Source: Stramentimicrobium sp964433555 | GTDB taxonomy: Bacteria > Atribacterota > Phoenicimicrobiia > Phoenicimicrobiales > Stramentimicrobiaceae | Direction: 5' to 3' | Length of the DNA stretch: 64,000 bases | Assembly: GCA_964433555.1 (NCBI GenBank) | Contig: CAYSRG010000005.1 | Coordinates: 1-64,000 of the forward strand | In this document: positions 54,364 to 62,826 of the stretch, piece after piece | Layout of the letters: the number at the start of each line of letters is the position of its first letter | Position numbering within the stretch: position 1 is the first letter of the stretch | The notes under the pieces: model-generated | Databases searched by the model: none | What the model was told of the DNA's origin: nothing | The model's input: the letters and a program-made list of their open reading frames with translations, nothing else | Position numbers and translations under genes: made by a program

Positions 54364-57300
54364 TTAGTCCTCTCGATATTCACAACGTAAGCACCTGCTG
54401 CTTTCTCGACAGGTTATCTCTTTATTCCATGTTTTCTCTACCTCGTTATGAACTCCTCTATCTTGAATCGGAAGGAGATGGACTTGAGAACGTGCATAAT
54501 CTACTGGATCTGCTTCGGGATCAAAATCTACGTTAATTGGATCTTTTATTCTCCAGGGATAAGCTCTTTTCTTACCAGTTAAATAAAAATCAATAGCTTC
54601 AGCAGCATTCTGTGCTTCTCCTATTGCCTCAACTACAGTAGCAGGACCTAATGCCACATCACCACCGGCAAAAACATCTTGTATTTTGGTTACTCCTTTT
54701 TCAGTGGGAATAGTTTGATCGCGATTAATAATAATTTCTTCATTATGGAATAAATCTGAAATAGCAGGTTTTTGTCCAATAGATAAGATTAAACAATCGA
54801 CTTTCTTGATAAAAGTAGATTCTTTAATTTCAATGGGTCTACGCCGACCAGAAGCATCATAATTGCCTAATTTCATATTCACTAACTCTACTTCCAGGGA
54901 ATCTTTGTTTGATTTCACTGACTTTATATTTTGTAGTAAAGAAATATTTATACCTTCTCTTTCAGCTTCATTAACTTCAGCTTCATCAGCAGGCATTTCT
55001 TCTCTGGTTCTTCGATAAACAATGGTAACCTTTGCTCCAAGCCTTTTAGCAGTTCTAGCGGCATCAATGGCAGAATTACCACCACCAATTACTATTACCT
55101 CTTTGCCAATATCAAGCTTTTCCTTTCTATTAAACTTAGATAAGAATTCCAAACCGCTAAAAATCCTGGAATCGTCTAGGTTGTCCATCTCAGGCATAAT
55201 GCAGTCCCAGGCACCAGCAGAAATATAGAATGCCTGGTAACCTTCTTTTCTCAGCTGATCTAAAGTTATATCCTCTCCAATCCTGGTATTTGTTCGTATC
55301 TTAACTCCATAATCTACCAGGGCTTGGATCTCTTTTTCCACAATATTCTTTGGTAAACGATAAGATGGGATAGCATAGGTTAACATTCCACCTGCTTTGG
55401 GCTGTGCTTCAAATACTGTTGTTTCATATCCTAACATAGTTAGAAAATAAGCATTGGAAAGTCCAGAAGGACCGCCACCGATAATGGCAACTTTTTTACC
55501 ATTTTTATTATTTTTTTCTGGGAAACAATCCAGATAATTATCAACCTGATCGGCCATAAATCGTTTAACAGCACGAATATTTATGGCATCATCGATATCC
55601 TTTCTTCGACATCTGGATTCACAGAAAGCAGGGCACACTCTTCCGCATACCGCTGGAAAAGGATTTGTTCTTAAGTGTGCCTGCATTGCTTTTTTATATT
55701 GACCCTCTTTGGTATAAGCCAGATATGCCGGTACATTAACTGAAGCAGGACAGGAATTATTACAAGGTGCATATACTAATTCTGCACATACTCCTGCTCT
55801 ACATTTCTTATCTCTAATATGCTCGATATACTCATGCCTGAAGTATCTTAATGTGGATAAAATCGGATTGGGGGCAGTTTGCCCTAATCCACAAAGAGCT
55901 GTATCTTTAATTCGATAAGATAATTCTTCCAGCGTATCTAAATCTTCCATCTTGCCTTTACCTTCACAAATCCTGGTCAATATCTCCAGCATCACCCTGG
56001 TACCTTCACGACAAGGAGTGCATTTACCACAAGATTCATCCTGAATAAACTCCATGAAATAACGGGCTATATCGACCATACAGGTATCTTCATCCATTAC
56101 TATCAATCCACCTGAGCCCATAATGGCACCCAGTTCTTTTAATGTTTCATAATCAACTATGGTATTTAGATGTTGTGCCGGAATGCAACCACCAGACGGA
56201 CCGCCAATTTGAACAGCTTTAAATTTTTTATTTCCCGGAATCCCTCCACCGATATTATAAACAATTTCACCTAGGGTAATACCTATAGGAACTTCGATTA
56301 AACCGGTATTGTTAATATTTCCAGCCAGAGCAAATATCTTAGTTCCTTTACTCTTTTCAGTTCCAACAGAAGCAAAATTTTCAGCTCCATATAAAATTAT
56401 ATAAGGTATATTAGCCAATGTTTCTACATTATTTAAAACAGTAGGGGATTCAAATAATCCTTTATTAGCAGGGAAGGGGGGTCTTGGCCTGGGTTCTCCC
56501 CTCTTGCCTTCAATAGAGCGCATTAAAGCAGTTTCCTCACCACAAACAAATGCTCCTGCACCCATTCTAATTTCTACATCAAAATCAAAACCAGTCCCCA
56601 GGATATTCTTGCCCAGTAGCTGATGGTTCCTCATCTCTTTGATGGCAATTTTTAGCCTTTCAATAGCTAAGGGATATTCAGCCCGCACATAAATATATCC
56701 CTGGTTAGCTCCAATAGCATAACCGCCAATCATCATAGCTTCTAATACACTATAGGAGTCTCCTTCCAGCATACTACGATCCATAAATGCACCGGGATCA
56801 CCTTCGTCTGCATTACATAAAATATATTTTTGTTTACCAGAAGCTCTTGCCGCAAATTCCCACTTCAATCCAGTTGGAAAACCGGCACCGCCTCTACCTC
56901 TCAACCCGGATTTTTTAATCTCATCAATTACTTGCTGGGGAGTCATCTCTGTCAAAGCCTTCCCCAAAGCCATAAAACCATCGGCACCGATATAATCATC
57001 AATGGTATTAACATCAATAATTCCACAGTTTCGGCGAGCAATTTTTCTCTGTAATTTAAAGAAATCAATATCTTCTATCATAGCTACTAATTCTTCTGTT
57101 TTTGGCTTTTTATAAAAAAGCCGCTGCACTACTCTGCCTTTTAAGATATGTTCCTGTACAATTTCCCGGGCATCCTCTGGTTTTAATTGTTGATAAAACA
57201 CTCCATCAGGATAAACAACCATAATGGGTCCCAGTTCACATATACCCATACATCCAGTGGTAATAATTTCTACCTCTTTTTCCAGATTAGCCTCTTTTAA

Positions 57301-57393
57301 TGCCACTTCCAACGCTTCTCTAACCCTTACTGAACCATTAGACATACAAGAAGTACCATGACATAGAAGAAGCTGGATTCTTATATTATTCAT
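54364..57393 (-). CDS. NuoF-type diaphorase fused to GltD/NfnB-like flavoprotein
   Basis: A 1009-residue fusion. Parts: thioredoxin-fold [2Fe-2S] domain (about 5-95; Cys 11, 16, 48, 52), NuoF FMN/NADH domain (about 115-360; GLRGRGGAGFPTGLKW, NADEGDPGAFMDRSMLE), SLBB segment, and [4Fe-4S] site SCGKCTPCREG (Cys 455, 458, 461, with Cys 501). Next is a GltD-type domain (about 540-990) with the DPD-like two-cluster Cys set (Cys 544, 548; 583, 587, 591, 595), FAD site GGGPSG (639-644) and the second Rossmann fold VIGGGNSAIDAARTAKRLGA. The C-terminus has CLRCEYRED. The C-terminal ferredoxin pair of HydB is replaced by the GltD part. It probably joins NAD(H) with a second carrier (inference). Confidence 0.9.
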   Translation of the reverse strand: MNNIRIQLLLCHGTSCMSNGSVRVREALEVALKEANLEKEVEIITTGCMGICELGPIMVVYPDGVFYQQLKPEDAREIVQEHILKGRVVQRLFYKKPKTEELVAMIEDIDFFKLQRKIARRNCGIIDVNTIDDYIGADGFMALGKALTEMTPQQVIDEIKKSGLRGRGGAGFPTGLKWEFAARASGKQKYILCNADEGDPGAFMDRSMLEGDSYSVLEAMMIGGYAIGANQGYIYVRAEYPLAIERLKIAIKEMRNHQLLGKNILGTGFDFDVEIRMGAGAFVCGEETALMRSIEGKRGEPRPRPPFPANKGLFESPTVLNNVETLANIPYIILYGAENFASVGTEKSKGTKIFALAGNINNTGLIEVPIGITLGEIVYNIGGGIPGNKKFKAVQIGGPSGGCIPAQHLNTIVDYETLKELGAIMGSGGLIVMDEDTCMVDIARYFMEFIQDESCGKCTPCREGTRVMLEILTRICEGKGKMEDLDTLEELSYRIKDTALCGLGQTAPNPILSTLRYFRHEYIEHIRDKKCRAGVCAELVYAPCNNSCPASVNVPAYLAYTKEGQYKKAMQAHLRTNPFPAVCGRVCPAFCESRCRRKDIDDAINIRAVKRFMADQVDNYLDCFPEKNNKNGKKVAIIGGGPSGLSNAYFLTMLGYETTVFEAQPKAGGMLTYAIPSYRLPKNIVEKEIQALVDYGVKIRTNTRIGEDITLDQLRKEGYQAFYISAGAWDCIMPEMDNLDDSRIFSGLEFLSKFNRKEKLDIGKEVIVIGGGNSAIDAARTAKRLGAKVTIVYRRTREEMPADEAEVNEAEREGINISLLQNIKSVKSNKDSLEVELVNMKLGNYDASGRRRPIEIKESTFIKKVDCLILSIGQKPAISDLFHNEEIIINRDQTIPTEKGVTKIQDVFAGGDVALGPATVVEAIGEAQNAAEAIDFYLTGKKRAYPWRIKDPINVDFDPEADPVDYARSQVHLLPIQDRGVHNEVEKTWNKEITCRESSRCLRCEYRED

Positions 57394-57415
57394 AATTAAT
57401 CTACTCCTTATTAAA

Positions 57416-57913
57416 CTATTTGTATCTCTCTAAAATTGCGTCTAATTTACTGGGAGTTAACCGACCATGAACTTCATTGTCAACCATAATAACTGGAGCC
57501 ATTCCGCATGACCCAAAACAACGTTGTTCTCCTAAAGTAAATCTCAGATCTTCTGTTGTTTCGCCTATCTTTATACCCAATTTATTTTCTAATGCCTCCA
57601 GAATCTTTTTAGCACCTCTGACATAACAAGCTGTTCCCATACAGATTGTAATAGTGTGCCGACCTACAGGCTGTGTTTTGAAATAAGAATAAAATGTAAC
57701 TACTCCAAATACTTCACTAACAGAAATATTCATCTCCTCAGCAACGAATTCTTGGACTTCTGAAGGTAAATAACCAAACAAGGATTGTGCTTTATACAAG
57801 ACTGGGATTAAATAGCCCTTTTTCTCTTTATTATCTCTAATAAAACTCCCTAATTCCTGGTACTTTTCTTCAACAGTGCATTCATCATTTTTAATGATAG
57901 CTGTTTCACTCAT
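57416..57913 (-). CDS. nuoE: NuoE/HydC-like [2Fe-2S] subunit
   Basis: A 165-residue thioredoxin-fold electron carrier. N-terminal helical part (LIPVLYKAQSLFGYLPSEVQ), then the cluster ligands in CMGTACYVRGA and later CFGSCGMAPVIMV. It works with NuoF-type flavoproteins to accept NADH electrons. It overlaps the upstream gene's stop by one base and is 22 bases from the NuoF fusion. Confidence 0.94.
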   Translation of the reverse strand: MSETAIIKNDECTVEEKYQELGSFIRDNKEKKGYLIPVLYKAQSLFGYLPSEVQEFVAEEMNISVSEVFGVVTFYSYFKTQPVGRHTITICMGTACYVRGAKKILEALENKLGIKIGETTEDLRFTLGEQRCFGSCGMAPVIMVDNEVHGRLTPSKLDAILERYK

Positions 57914-58281
57914 TATTTTTTCCCCTTTGAAAATAAATATTTTTCTACTACTCTATTATTTAAAACATGTTCATTAAAAATTATCCTTGCTGCCTCTACA
58001 TCAACATTGCGATAAGTTACCGGTCTATCTTCTTCTACATATACATGAATCATAGGTTCTTGGGCGCAAAAACCAAAACATCCTGAAGCAGTAATAATAA
58101 TATCCGTTTTTTTGCTTTTTTCAATCAATTCCAAGAATTCATTCATTGTTTCTCTAGCCCCAGCAGCTATTCCACAACTACCCATTCCTACTACTATCTT
58201 GACACGATGCTTTCCCGATCTAAGCTTTAAATCTTTCTTTACCTTCTCCCGCATTATCTTTAGTTCTTCAAAATTTTTCAT
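57913..58281 (-). CDS. Stand-alone thioredoxin-like [2Fe-2S] ferredoxin
   Basis: A 122-residue protein like the N-terminal domain of NuoF/HydB and Aquifex Fd4: GMGSCGIAAGARETMNEF and ASGCFGFCAQEP carry three of the Cys ligands clearly (Cys in GSCG, GCFGFC). The end EAARIIFNEHVLNNRVVEKYLF mirrors the end of the same domain in the NuoF fusion. The fourth ligand is not obvious, so cluster binding needs testing. It overlaps nuoE by one base. Confidence 0.85.
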   Translation of the reverse strand: MKNFEELKIMREKVKKDLKLRSGKHRVKIVVGMGSCGIAAGARETMNEFLELIEKSKKTDIIITASGCFGFCAQEPMIHVYVEEDRPVTYRNVDVEAARIIFNEHVLNNRVVEKYLFSKGKK

Positions 58282-58339
58282 AGCTCCTCCTCTCCAAACA
58301 TTAATTTATATTGAATAATATTAATACCTTAAAAATAAG

Positions 58340-58876
58340 TTACCTAATATCTATTTTTTTAAATTCTTTTTGTGATACCTCATAAATATGTTTTCTTATA
58401 TTTATATAATTTTTTAATCCCTTAGCAATTTCATTTCGTAATTCCAGGAAATCTAAAATCAGTTCCTCTCTATCCTCTTTGGTAATAAATAATTTAAGAT
58501 TAATCTCCGGCCAGGCAAAAAATATATCTGTAAAAGTCCAGGCCAAATCACCAAAGGGTTTGGCATCAATATGAGACATGTCTATCTTAAATTGAAGAGC
58601 AGTCCCTCCTTTTTTATTTATCCTTCTTATCTTTAAATATCCGCCGGTATCCTCTGCCGTTCTTTTTAATAAGGGGAGACCCAATCCAACCCTTCTGGTC
58701 TTCCTGGAAGTTATAAAAGGATCTAATACTTCCTGCCCAATAATTCCTTTCCCATTATCGGAAATGCTACAAAAAAAAATACTTTTAGTATAAGTTATTT
58801 TCACAATAACTTCATTAGCCCCGGCATTAACTGAATTTTCTATAATATCAAAGAAATGGTCCGCTATATTTTTCAT
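58340..58876 (-). CDS. Stand-alone GHKL ATPase (HATPase_c) protein
   Basis: A 178-residue protein: N-box DIIENSVNAGANEVIVKI, G1 box SDNGKGI, and G2 region TRRVGLGLPLLKRTAEDTGG. These are histidine-kinase-type ATP-binding motifs, but no dimerisation/His domain exists. Similar proteins accompany HydABC-type clusters in anaerobes. It may act as an anti-sigma-like kinase or switch (inference). It overlaps the PHP gene by 29 bases. Confidence 0.85.
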   Translation of the reverse strand: MKNIADHFFDIIENSVNAGANEVIVKITYTKSIFFCSISDNGKGIIGQEVLDPFITSRKTRRVGLGLPLLKRTAEDTGGYLKIRRINKKGGTALQFKIDMSHIDAKPFGDLAWTFTDIFFAWPEINLKLFITKEDREELILDFLELRNEIAKGLKNYINIRKHIYEVSQKEFKKIDIR

Positions 58877-59627
58877 TTCCGGTCTTCCTTAGAAAATCTT
58901 GCAATGAGCTAAAATCTATTATATGATTATCATCTTTTACTTCCAAAAAAAATGTTCCAATATCTTCCAAAAAGTGGCTATCTGAACCGCTAATTACTGG
59001 GAATCCTTCCAGTAAGTCTCCAATTTCATATTTCTTATTTATCCATTCAAATCTTGATACTTCTACTGCATCAAAATTACTAGTAGGATCTAAAAAACCT
59101 ATCTGGCTCATTAAACTGCAATAATCTCTATTAATATGAGCCGGTATTGCTATTCCACCCAGAAAATGAATGTAGTCAATTAACTCATCTAAGCTGATTT
59201 GTAAAGCATTTTGCCTTAACATATAATCTATTTCAACTATCTCTCCTTTTTCATCATAGATTAGCTGGTCACCAAAAAAAGAAGGTTTATTTTTCATTTT
59301 TGGCAGACAATCACTTATCTTCTTCTCCATCTCTCTCATACTATATTCATCTGGGAAATAACCCAATATATGAATCTCTTCCCGGGTAGTCAGCTCAATC
59401 CCGAGAATAATATTAACTGAGCTTATTTTATTAATTTTTCTAATTAAAATCGAATGGGCAACCGCATTGTGATCAGTAATAGCAATTAAGTTTAGTCCGC
59501 TTTTTTCTGCCTTTTTCAATATGTTTTGTGGTGACATAATATTTTCCGCGCACGCTGAAAGAGAAGAGTGAATATGTAAATCAATCTTGATCAGATTTGC
59601 CTCCCAGCATCTGGTACAATAGACCAC
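58848..59627 (-). CDS. PHP-domain metal-dependent phosphoesterase
   Basis: About 245-259 residues. KIDLHIHSSLSAC (H-x-H), LIAITDHNAVAH, the IPAHINRD element and the late SGSDSHFLEDIG form the PHP metal sites. The start is uncertain: the GTG at 59627 overlaps the upstream gene by 47 bases without a ribosome-binding site, whereas GGGAGG lies five bases before a CTG immediately ahead of IKIDLHIHSS. Its substrate (a phosphate ester or nucleotide) is unknown. Confidence 0.85.
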   Translation of the reverse strand: MVYCTRCWEANLIKIDLHIHSSLSACAENIMSPQNILKKAEKSGLNLIAITDHNAVAHSILIRKINKISSVNIILGIELTTREEIHILGYFPDEYSMREMEKKISDCLPKMKNKPSFFGDQLIYDEKGEIVEIDYMLRQNALQISLDELIDYIHFLGGIAIPAHINRDYCSLMSQIGFLDPTSNFDAVEVSRFEWINKKYEIGDLLEGFPVISGSDSHFLEDIGTFFLEVKDDNHIIDFSSLQDFLRKTGNEKYSGPFL

Positions 59628-59925
59628 ATATTTGAAAAGAATTTTTTTCAGTTCTCAATAGATTAATCTGTTCTTCCCTGGCTTTTTCTATCAATTCCTG
59701 GTTTATTTCTACATTATTGGTAAAGATAATTGCCCTTATATCCTTGATCAGCGCTACAGCTATACTATTTTTATGTGCTTGGATAGTAATCCATACACTA
59801 TCATTGCTGGCATGGGCAATAACATCTGACATTAAATCTCCACAATAACCTGTTTTGATTTCCTCATCTGAACAGAATACAATCTTCTCTAAGGAACATC
59901 TATTAATAATCTGGCTTAATTTCAT
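59581..59925 (-). CDS. DRTGG-like domain protein (second copy)
   Basis: A 114-residue single-domain protein: TGYCGDLMSDVIAHASNDSVWI, then AIIFTNNVEINQELIEKAREEQINLLRTEKNSFQICGLLYQML. It aligns in outline with the DRTGG protein at 60857-61204 (LLSDVLALSKDDFLLL ... LARSHRIPLLMTSKTMFDACRAI), so the two are distant paralogues. DRTGG domains are found with CBS domains and phosphotransacetylase; their ligand is unsettled. Confidence 0.75.
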   Translation of the reverse strand: MKLSQIINRCSLEKIVFCSDEEIKTGYCGDLMSDVIAHASNDSVWITIQAHKNSIAVALIKDIRAIIFTNNVEINQELIEKAREEQINLLRTEKNSFQICGLLYQMLGGKSDQD

Positions 59926-59927
59926 CT

Positions 59928-60860
59928 CTATCCTCCTATATGGATAACTGCTTTTAAAATAGTACCGGTTTCCATAGAAGATTCTAATTCTAGATGATCA
60001 GCGCATTTTTTTATATTGGGTAAACCCATGCCTGCACCAAATCCTAAAGCCCTGATCTGTTCAGAAGCAGTTGTAAAACCCGGTTTCATTGCTTCTTCTA
60101 TATCCGGAATACCTGGACCATAATCAACGGCAGTAATAATAATACTATTCTGTTCCAATTCTACTGAAATATATCCCCCTAAGGAATGGATACTGATATT
60201 CATCTCTGCCTCATAGCAAATAATGGCAACTCTTCGCATAATCTGTTTATCTATGGTCATTTTTTGTAAATAAGTTCTTATGATACTGGCTACTCTGCCA
60301 GCATTATCAAAGTCAGCTTTTTTGACTTCAAAACGAAGTGGCTTCTGTGGAGTATTCTTAATTAAGGTATCGGATAGCTGATAATTTCTGTTTTCTTTTT
60401 GTTCCACTTTCTCGGCAATGGTTTGAATAGTTAGCAGCAGTCTATTTAAAATATCTCCCATAGTTATGATACCAACTATTTTACGGGAATGGACATTCCC
60501 TGTTACCGGCAAACGACCAAATTTATATCTTTCAAACTTTTTTATAGCTGAAACCAAAGAATAATTTTGAGGAATGGTTATCACATCTTTAGTCATATAA
60601 TCTTTTACCGTATCGTTCACATAATCTTCATCCAGAGCAGTAATTACATTATCAATACTGACAATACCAATAATATTTTTCTGTTCATCCAGGATGGGAA
60701 CTCCTGAAATTCTATTTTGTTTCAAAGATAATTGAATCTCACGAAAGGTAGCCTGCTCACCAAAAAATATTACCTTACTGGTCATAGCATCTTTCACTTT
60801 TAACTCATAAACCAGCTCATTGGCTAAAGTTAATTTTTCTCTGGAATGTAAAATTGTCAT
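59928..60860 (-). CDS. CBS-pair protein fused to anti-sigma-type HATPase
   Basis: A 310-residue cytoplasmic fusion: two CBS motifs (about 22-145; VKDAMTSKVIFFGEQATFRE, ISGVPILDEQKNIIGIVSID, VKDYMTKDVITIPQ, FGRLPVTGNVHSRKIVGIIT), a linker helix, then an RsbW-like ATPase domain (about 175-308). The ATPase domain has YEAEMNISIHSLGG, DYGPGIPDIEEAM and GFGAGMGLPNIKKCAD. CBS pairs bind adenine nucleotides; the ATPase part would phosphorylate or sequester a partner. It overlaps the first DRTGG gene by four bases. Confidence 0.88.
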   Translation of the reverse strand: MTILHSREKLTLANELVYELKVKDAMTSKVIFFGEQATFREIQLSLKQNRISGVPILDEQKNIIGIVSIDNVITALDEDYVNDTVKDYMTKDVITIPQNYSLVSAIKKFERYKFGRLPVTGNVHSRKIVGIITMGDILNRLLLTIQTIAEKVEQKENRNYQLSDTLIKNTPQKPLRFEVKKADFDNAGRVASIIRTYLQKMTIDKQIMRRVAIICYEAEMNISIHSLGGYISVELEQNSIIITAVDYGPGIPDIEEAMKPGFTTASEQIRALGFGAGMGLPNIKKCADHLELESSMETGTILKAVIHIGG

Positions 60861-61204
60861 TTCTTCTCTTCACTAATAATTGCCTCAACAATTGCTCGAC
60901 AGGCATCAAACATTGTTTTGGAGGTCATTAGAAGTGGGATACGGTGGGAACGGGCTAGACCAATTGCTTCCTGTTCAGGAGCTTTCCCCCTCACAAAAAC
61001 CACACCTACCCCTCCGGCAATCTCAGCGGTTCTTACCACCTGCTGAGAGGTTAATCCAGTTAATAATAAAAAATCGTCCTTGCTTAAAGCAAGAACATCA
61101 CTTAATAAATCACTGGCTGCAAATTCCTCAATATTCTGGTCTAGCAAGTTTTCTCCAGTCAAGACCTCAGCATCTAATATGTTGACAATATCTTTTATTT
61201 TCAT
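60857..61204 (-). CDS. DRTGG domain protein, first gene of formate dehydrogenase operon
   Basis: A 115-residue single-domain protein: MKIKDIVNILDAEVLTG (start of the fold), ASDLLSDVLALSKDDFLLLT, VFVRGKAPEQEAIGLA and IPLLMTSKTMFDACRAIV. It follows the Rex operator and promoter by about 100 bases. It is the likely first translated gene of an operon of about 10.5 kb. Confidence 0.85.
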   Translation of the reverse strand: MKIKDIVNILDAEVLTGENLLDQNIEEFAASDLLSDVLALSKDDFLLLTGLTSQQVVRTAEIAGGVGVVFVRGKAPEQEAIGLARSHRIPLLMTSKTMFDACRAIVEAIISEEKK

Positions 61205-61303
61205 AATATACTCTCATGAATATAAAGTTTAAATAAATAGAAAAGGTAATAACTAAAATAAATAAAAATTAATTCTTATATTACTTTCTACCAAAAGATA
61301 AAT

Positions 61304-61321
61304 TTGTGAAAAATATCACAA
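61304..61321. promoter_or_regulatory. rex: Rex operator
   Basis: TTGTGA-AAAATA-TCACAA: a perfect 6-6-6 inverted repeat matching the known Rex binding consensus. It lies just downstream of the predicted transcription start of the formate dehydrogenase operon, next to the rex gene. Confidence 0.88.
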
Positions 61322-61334
61322 AGCACACCAAGTC

Positions 61335-61364
61335 ATTTTATCACATGCCCTTAATATATGTCAA
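61335..61364 (-). promoter_or_regulatory. Promoter of the formate dehydrogenase operon
   Basis: TTGACA (61359-61364), 18-base spacer, TAAAAT (61335-61340). The start would be near 61328, so Rex bound at 61304-61321 would block initiation or early elongation. Confidence 0.75.
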
Positions 61365-61457
61365 ACTCGTCCTTAAATTTTTGGCCATAAATTATTTCGC
61401 CCTCTAGTTTTATTTTAAATACATCACTCCTGTTGGCAAATAATAATTTTACAAAAT

Positions 61458-62051
61458 TTAAGATAAGTAATAGACCAGCTTTTCAAGTTCAATAGCAATA
61501 TCAATATGTTTAATTGATATTCTCCGGGGATGTTTAATACTAATGGGAGCAAAATTAAGTATTGACCTGACTCCTCCAGCTATCATCTGGTCAGCTACTT
61601 CCTGAGCCGATTGGGAAGGTACTGTAATAATACCAATTCGTATTTTCTGCTCTTTGAGAAATTTTTCCATGTCCTGGATATGTCTTATCCTGATATGGCC
61701 AATTTTTTTACCTACTTTAGCCATATCATTATCAAATACTGCTTTTATGATGAAGCCTCTTTTGGAGAATCCTTTATAACGAAGGAAGGCAGTCCCTAAA
61801 TTGCCAGCACCAGCGAGCACTAAATTCCATTTTTGATTTGATTTCAATATCTCCTTTAATTTATTAAATAATTCCAGGACAGGATAACCAATTCCCCTTT
61901 TCCCAAATTCACCAAAATAAGAAAAGTCTTTTCTAATTTGATGGGGATTAATACCAGTTATATCTGACAGTCTGGACGAGGAAATTGTGGAAAACTCATT
62001 AACTCTCTTTGCTTCAATCAAAGATTCTAAGGTTCTATGATAAATTGACAA
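61458..62051 (-). CDS. rex: Redox-sensing repressor Rex
   Basis: About 197-212 residues. Winged-helix DNA-binding domain (SDITGINPHQIRKDFSYFGEFGKRG) and Rossmann domain for NADH (LVLAGAGNLGTAFLRYKGF), with the end helix for domain swapping. The TTG at 62051 starts inside the first helix and has no ribosome-binding site. The same frame upstream (SKKYIPQATIDRLSIYHRTL) is clearly Rex but offers only an ATT (62094-62096), nine bases after AAGGA. A normal ATG at 62103 is out of frame by one base. So the true start is ATT, or the sequence carries a one-base shift. Confidence 0.93.
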   Translation of the reverse strand: MSIYHRTLESLIEAKRVNEFSTISSSRLSDITGINPHQIRKDFSYFGEFGKRGIGYPVLELFNKLKEILKSNQKWNLVLAGAGNLGTAFLRYKGFSKRGFIIKAVFDNDMAKVGKKIGHIRIRHIQDMEKFLKEQKIRIGIITVPSQSAQEVADQMIAGGVRSILNFAPISIKHPRRISIKHIDIAIELEKLVYYLS

Positions 62052-62154
62052 TCGATCGATAGTAGCTTGCGGAATGTACTTTTTACTAATCTTAATAAGA
62101 CATTATCCTTTCTAAATGTTGTATCTCTGAAAGACTGTCTGAATACTCTTATTG

Positions 62155-62799
62155 TTATCTCTGGGTAATCCAGGTTTCATAACCCAATTTCTTTAATTGC
62201 TGAGAAGCTTCTTCAGCTTGTGCTCGCAAGGGGTAGGCACCTATCTGCACTTTAAAAGCTTTATTATGTTCTATAACAAAGGTCTGAAATCCATGATTTT
62301 CGATTTCTCTGGCTAAACCCCTGGCATTGCTCTCAATGGAAAAGTAACCTACCTGAATGGTATAAACTGTACCTGATGGAGTTACTGTCTCAGTCTGACT
62401 GACAGAAACTTCTTGTTTTGGCGGTGTTGGTGTAGTCACAGTCTGTCGGGGTACTGAATTACTTTCCTTCTGAGCCATTTGCTCCGTTGTTTGGCTTGAA
62501 ACTTCTCTTTCTACTGGCTTTTGTGCTATAGATGTGTCAGATTCAGTCGGTCTTTCACCAGTAGGGATATCCTGAGTAATTAACTGATCAATTTCCCTTT
62601 GCTCTTCTTCACCAACTTTAACCATTTCCTCTCTAGAAATAGTTTGCTGTTCTGATTCTAATTCCTCTGGAGGCAAGAAACTCTTTTCCCTTGCCATATA
62701 AAAGGCAACGGATAAGATAACTATCGCTCCAACTAAGATAATGAGGGTTTCCAGATTACTCCTGGTTTTTCTTTTATAAATACGTCTGGTTCTTCTCAA
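62155..62799 (-). CDS. SPOR-domain membrane protein
   Basis: A 214-residue bitopic protein: a basic cytoplasmic start, a membrane segment (about 18-36), a Gln/Glu/Thr/Pro-rich linker (about 40-140) and a C-terminal SPOR domain (about 143-214). The SPOR domain has YTIQVGYFSIESNARGLARE and FKVQIGAYPLRAQAEEASQQ. SPOR domains bind denuded glycan strands at the septum, so a role in cell division or envelope remodelling is likely. Upstream of rex and possibly co-transcribed. Confidence 0.88.
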   Translation of the reverse strand: MRRTRRIYKRKTRSNLETLIILVGAIVILSVAFYMAREKSFLPPEELESEQQTISREEMVKVGEEEQREIDQLITQDIPTGERPTESDTSIAQKPVEREVSSQTTEQMAQKESNSVPRQTVTTPTPPKQEVSVSQTETVTPSGTVYTIQVGYFSIESNARGLAREIENHGFQTFVIEHNKAFKVQIGAYPLRAQAEEASQQLKKLGYETWITQR

Positions 62800-62826
62800 A
62801 GATATGCCCCTCCTTTAATTAAAATA

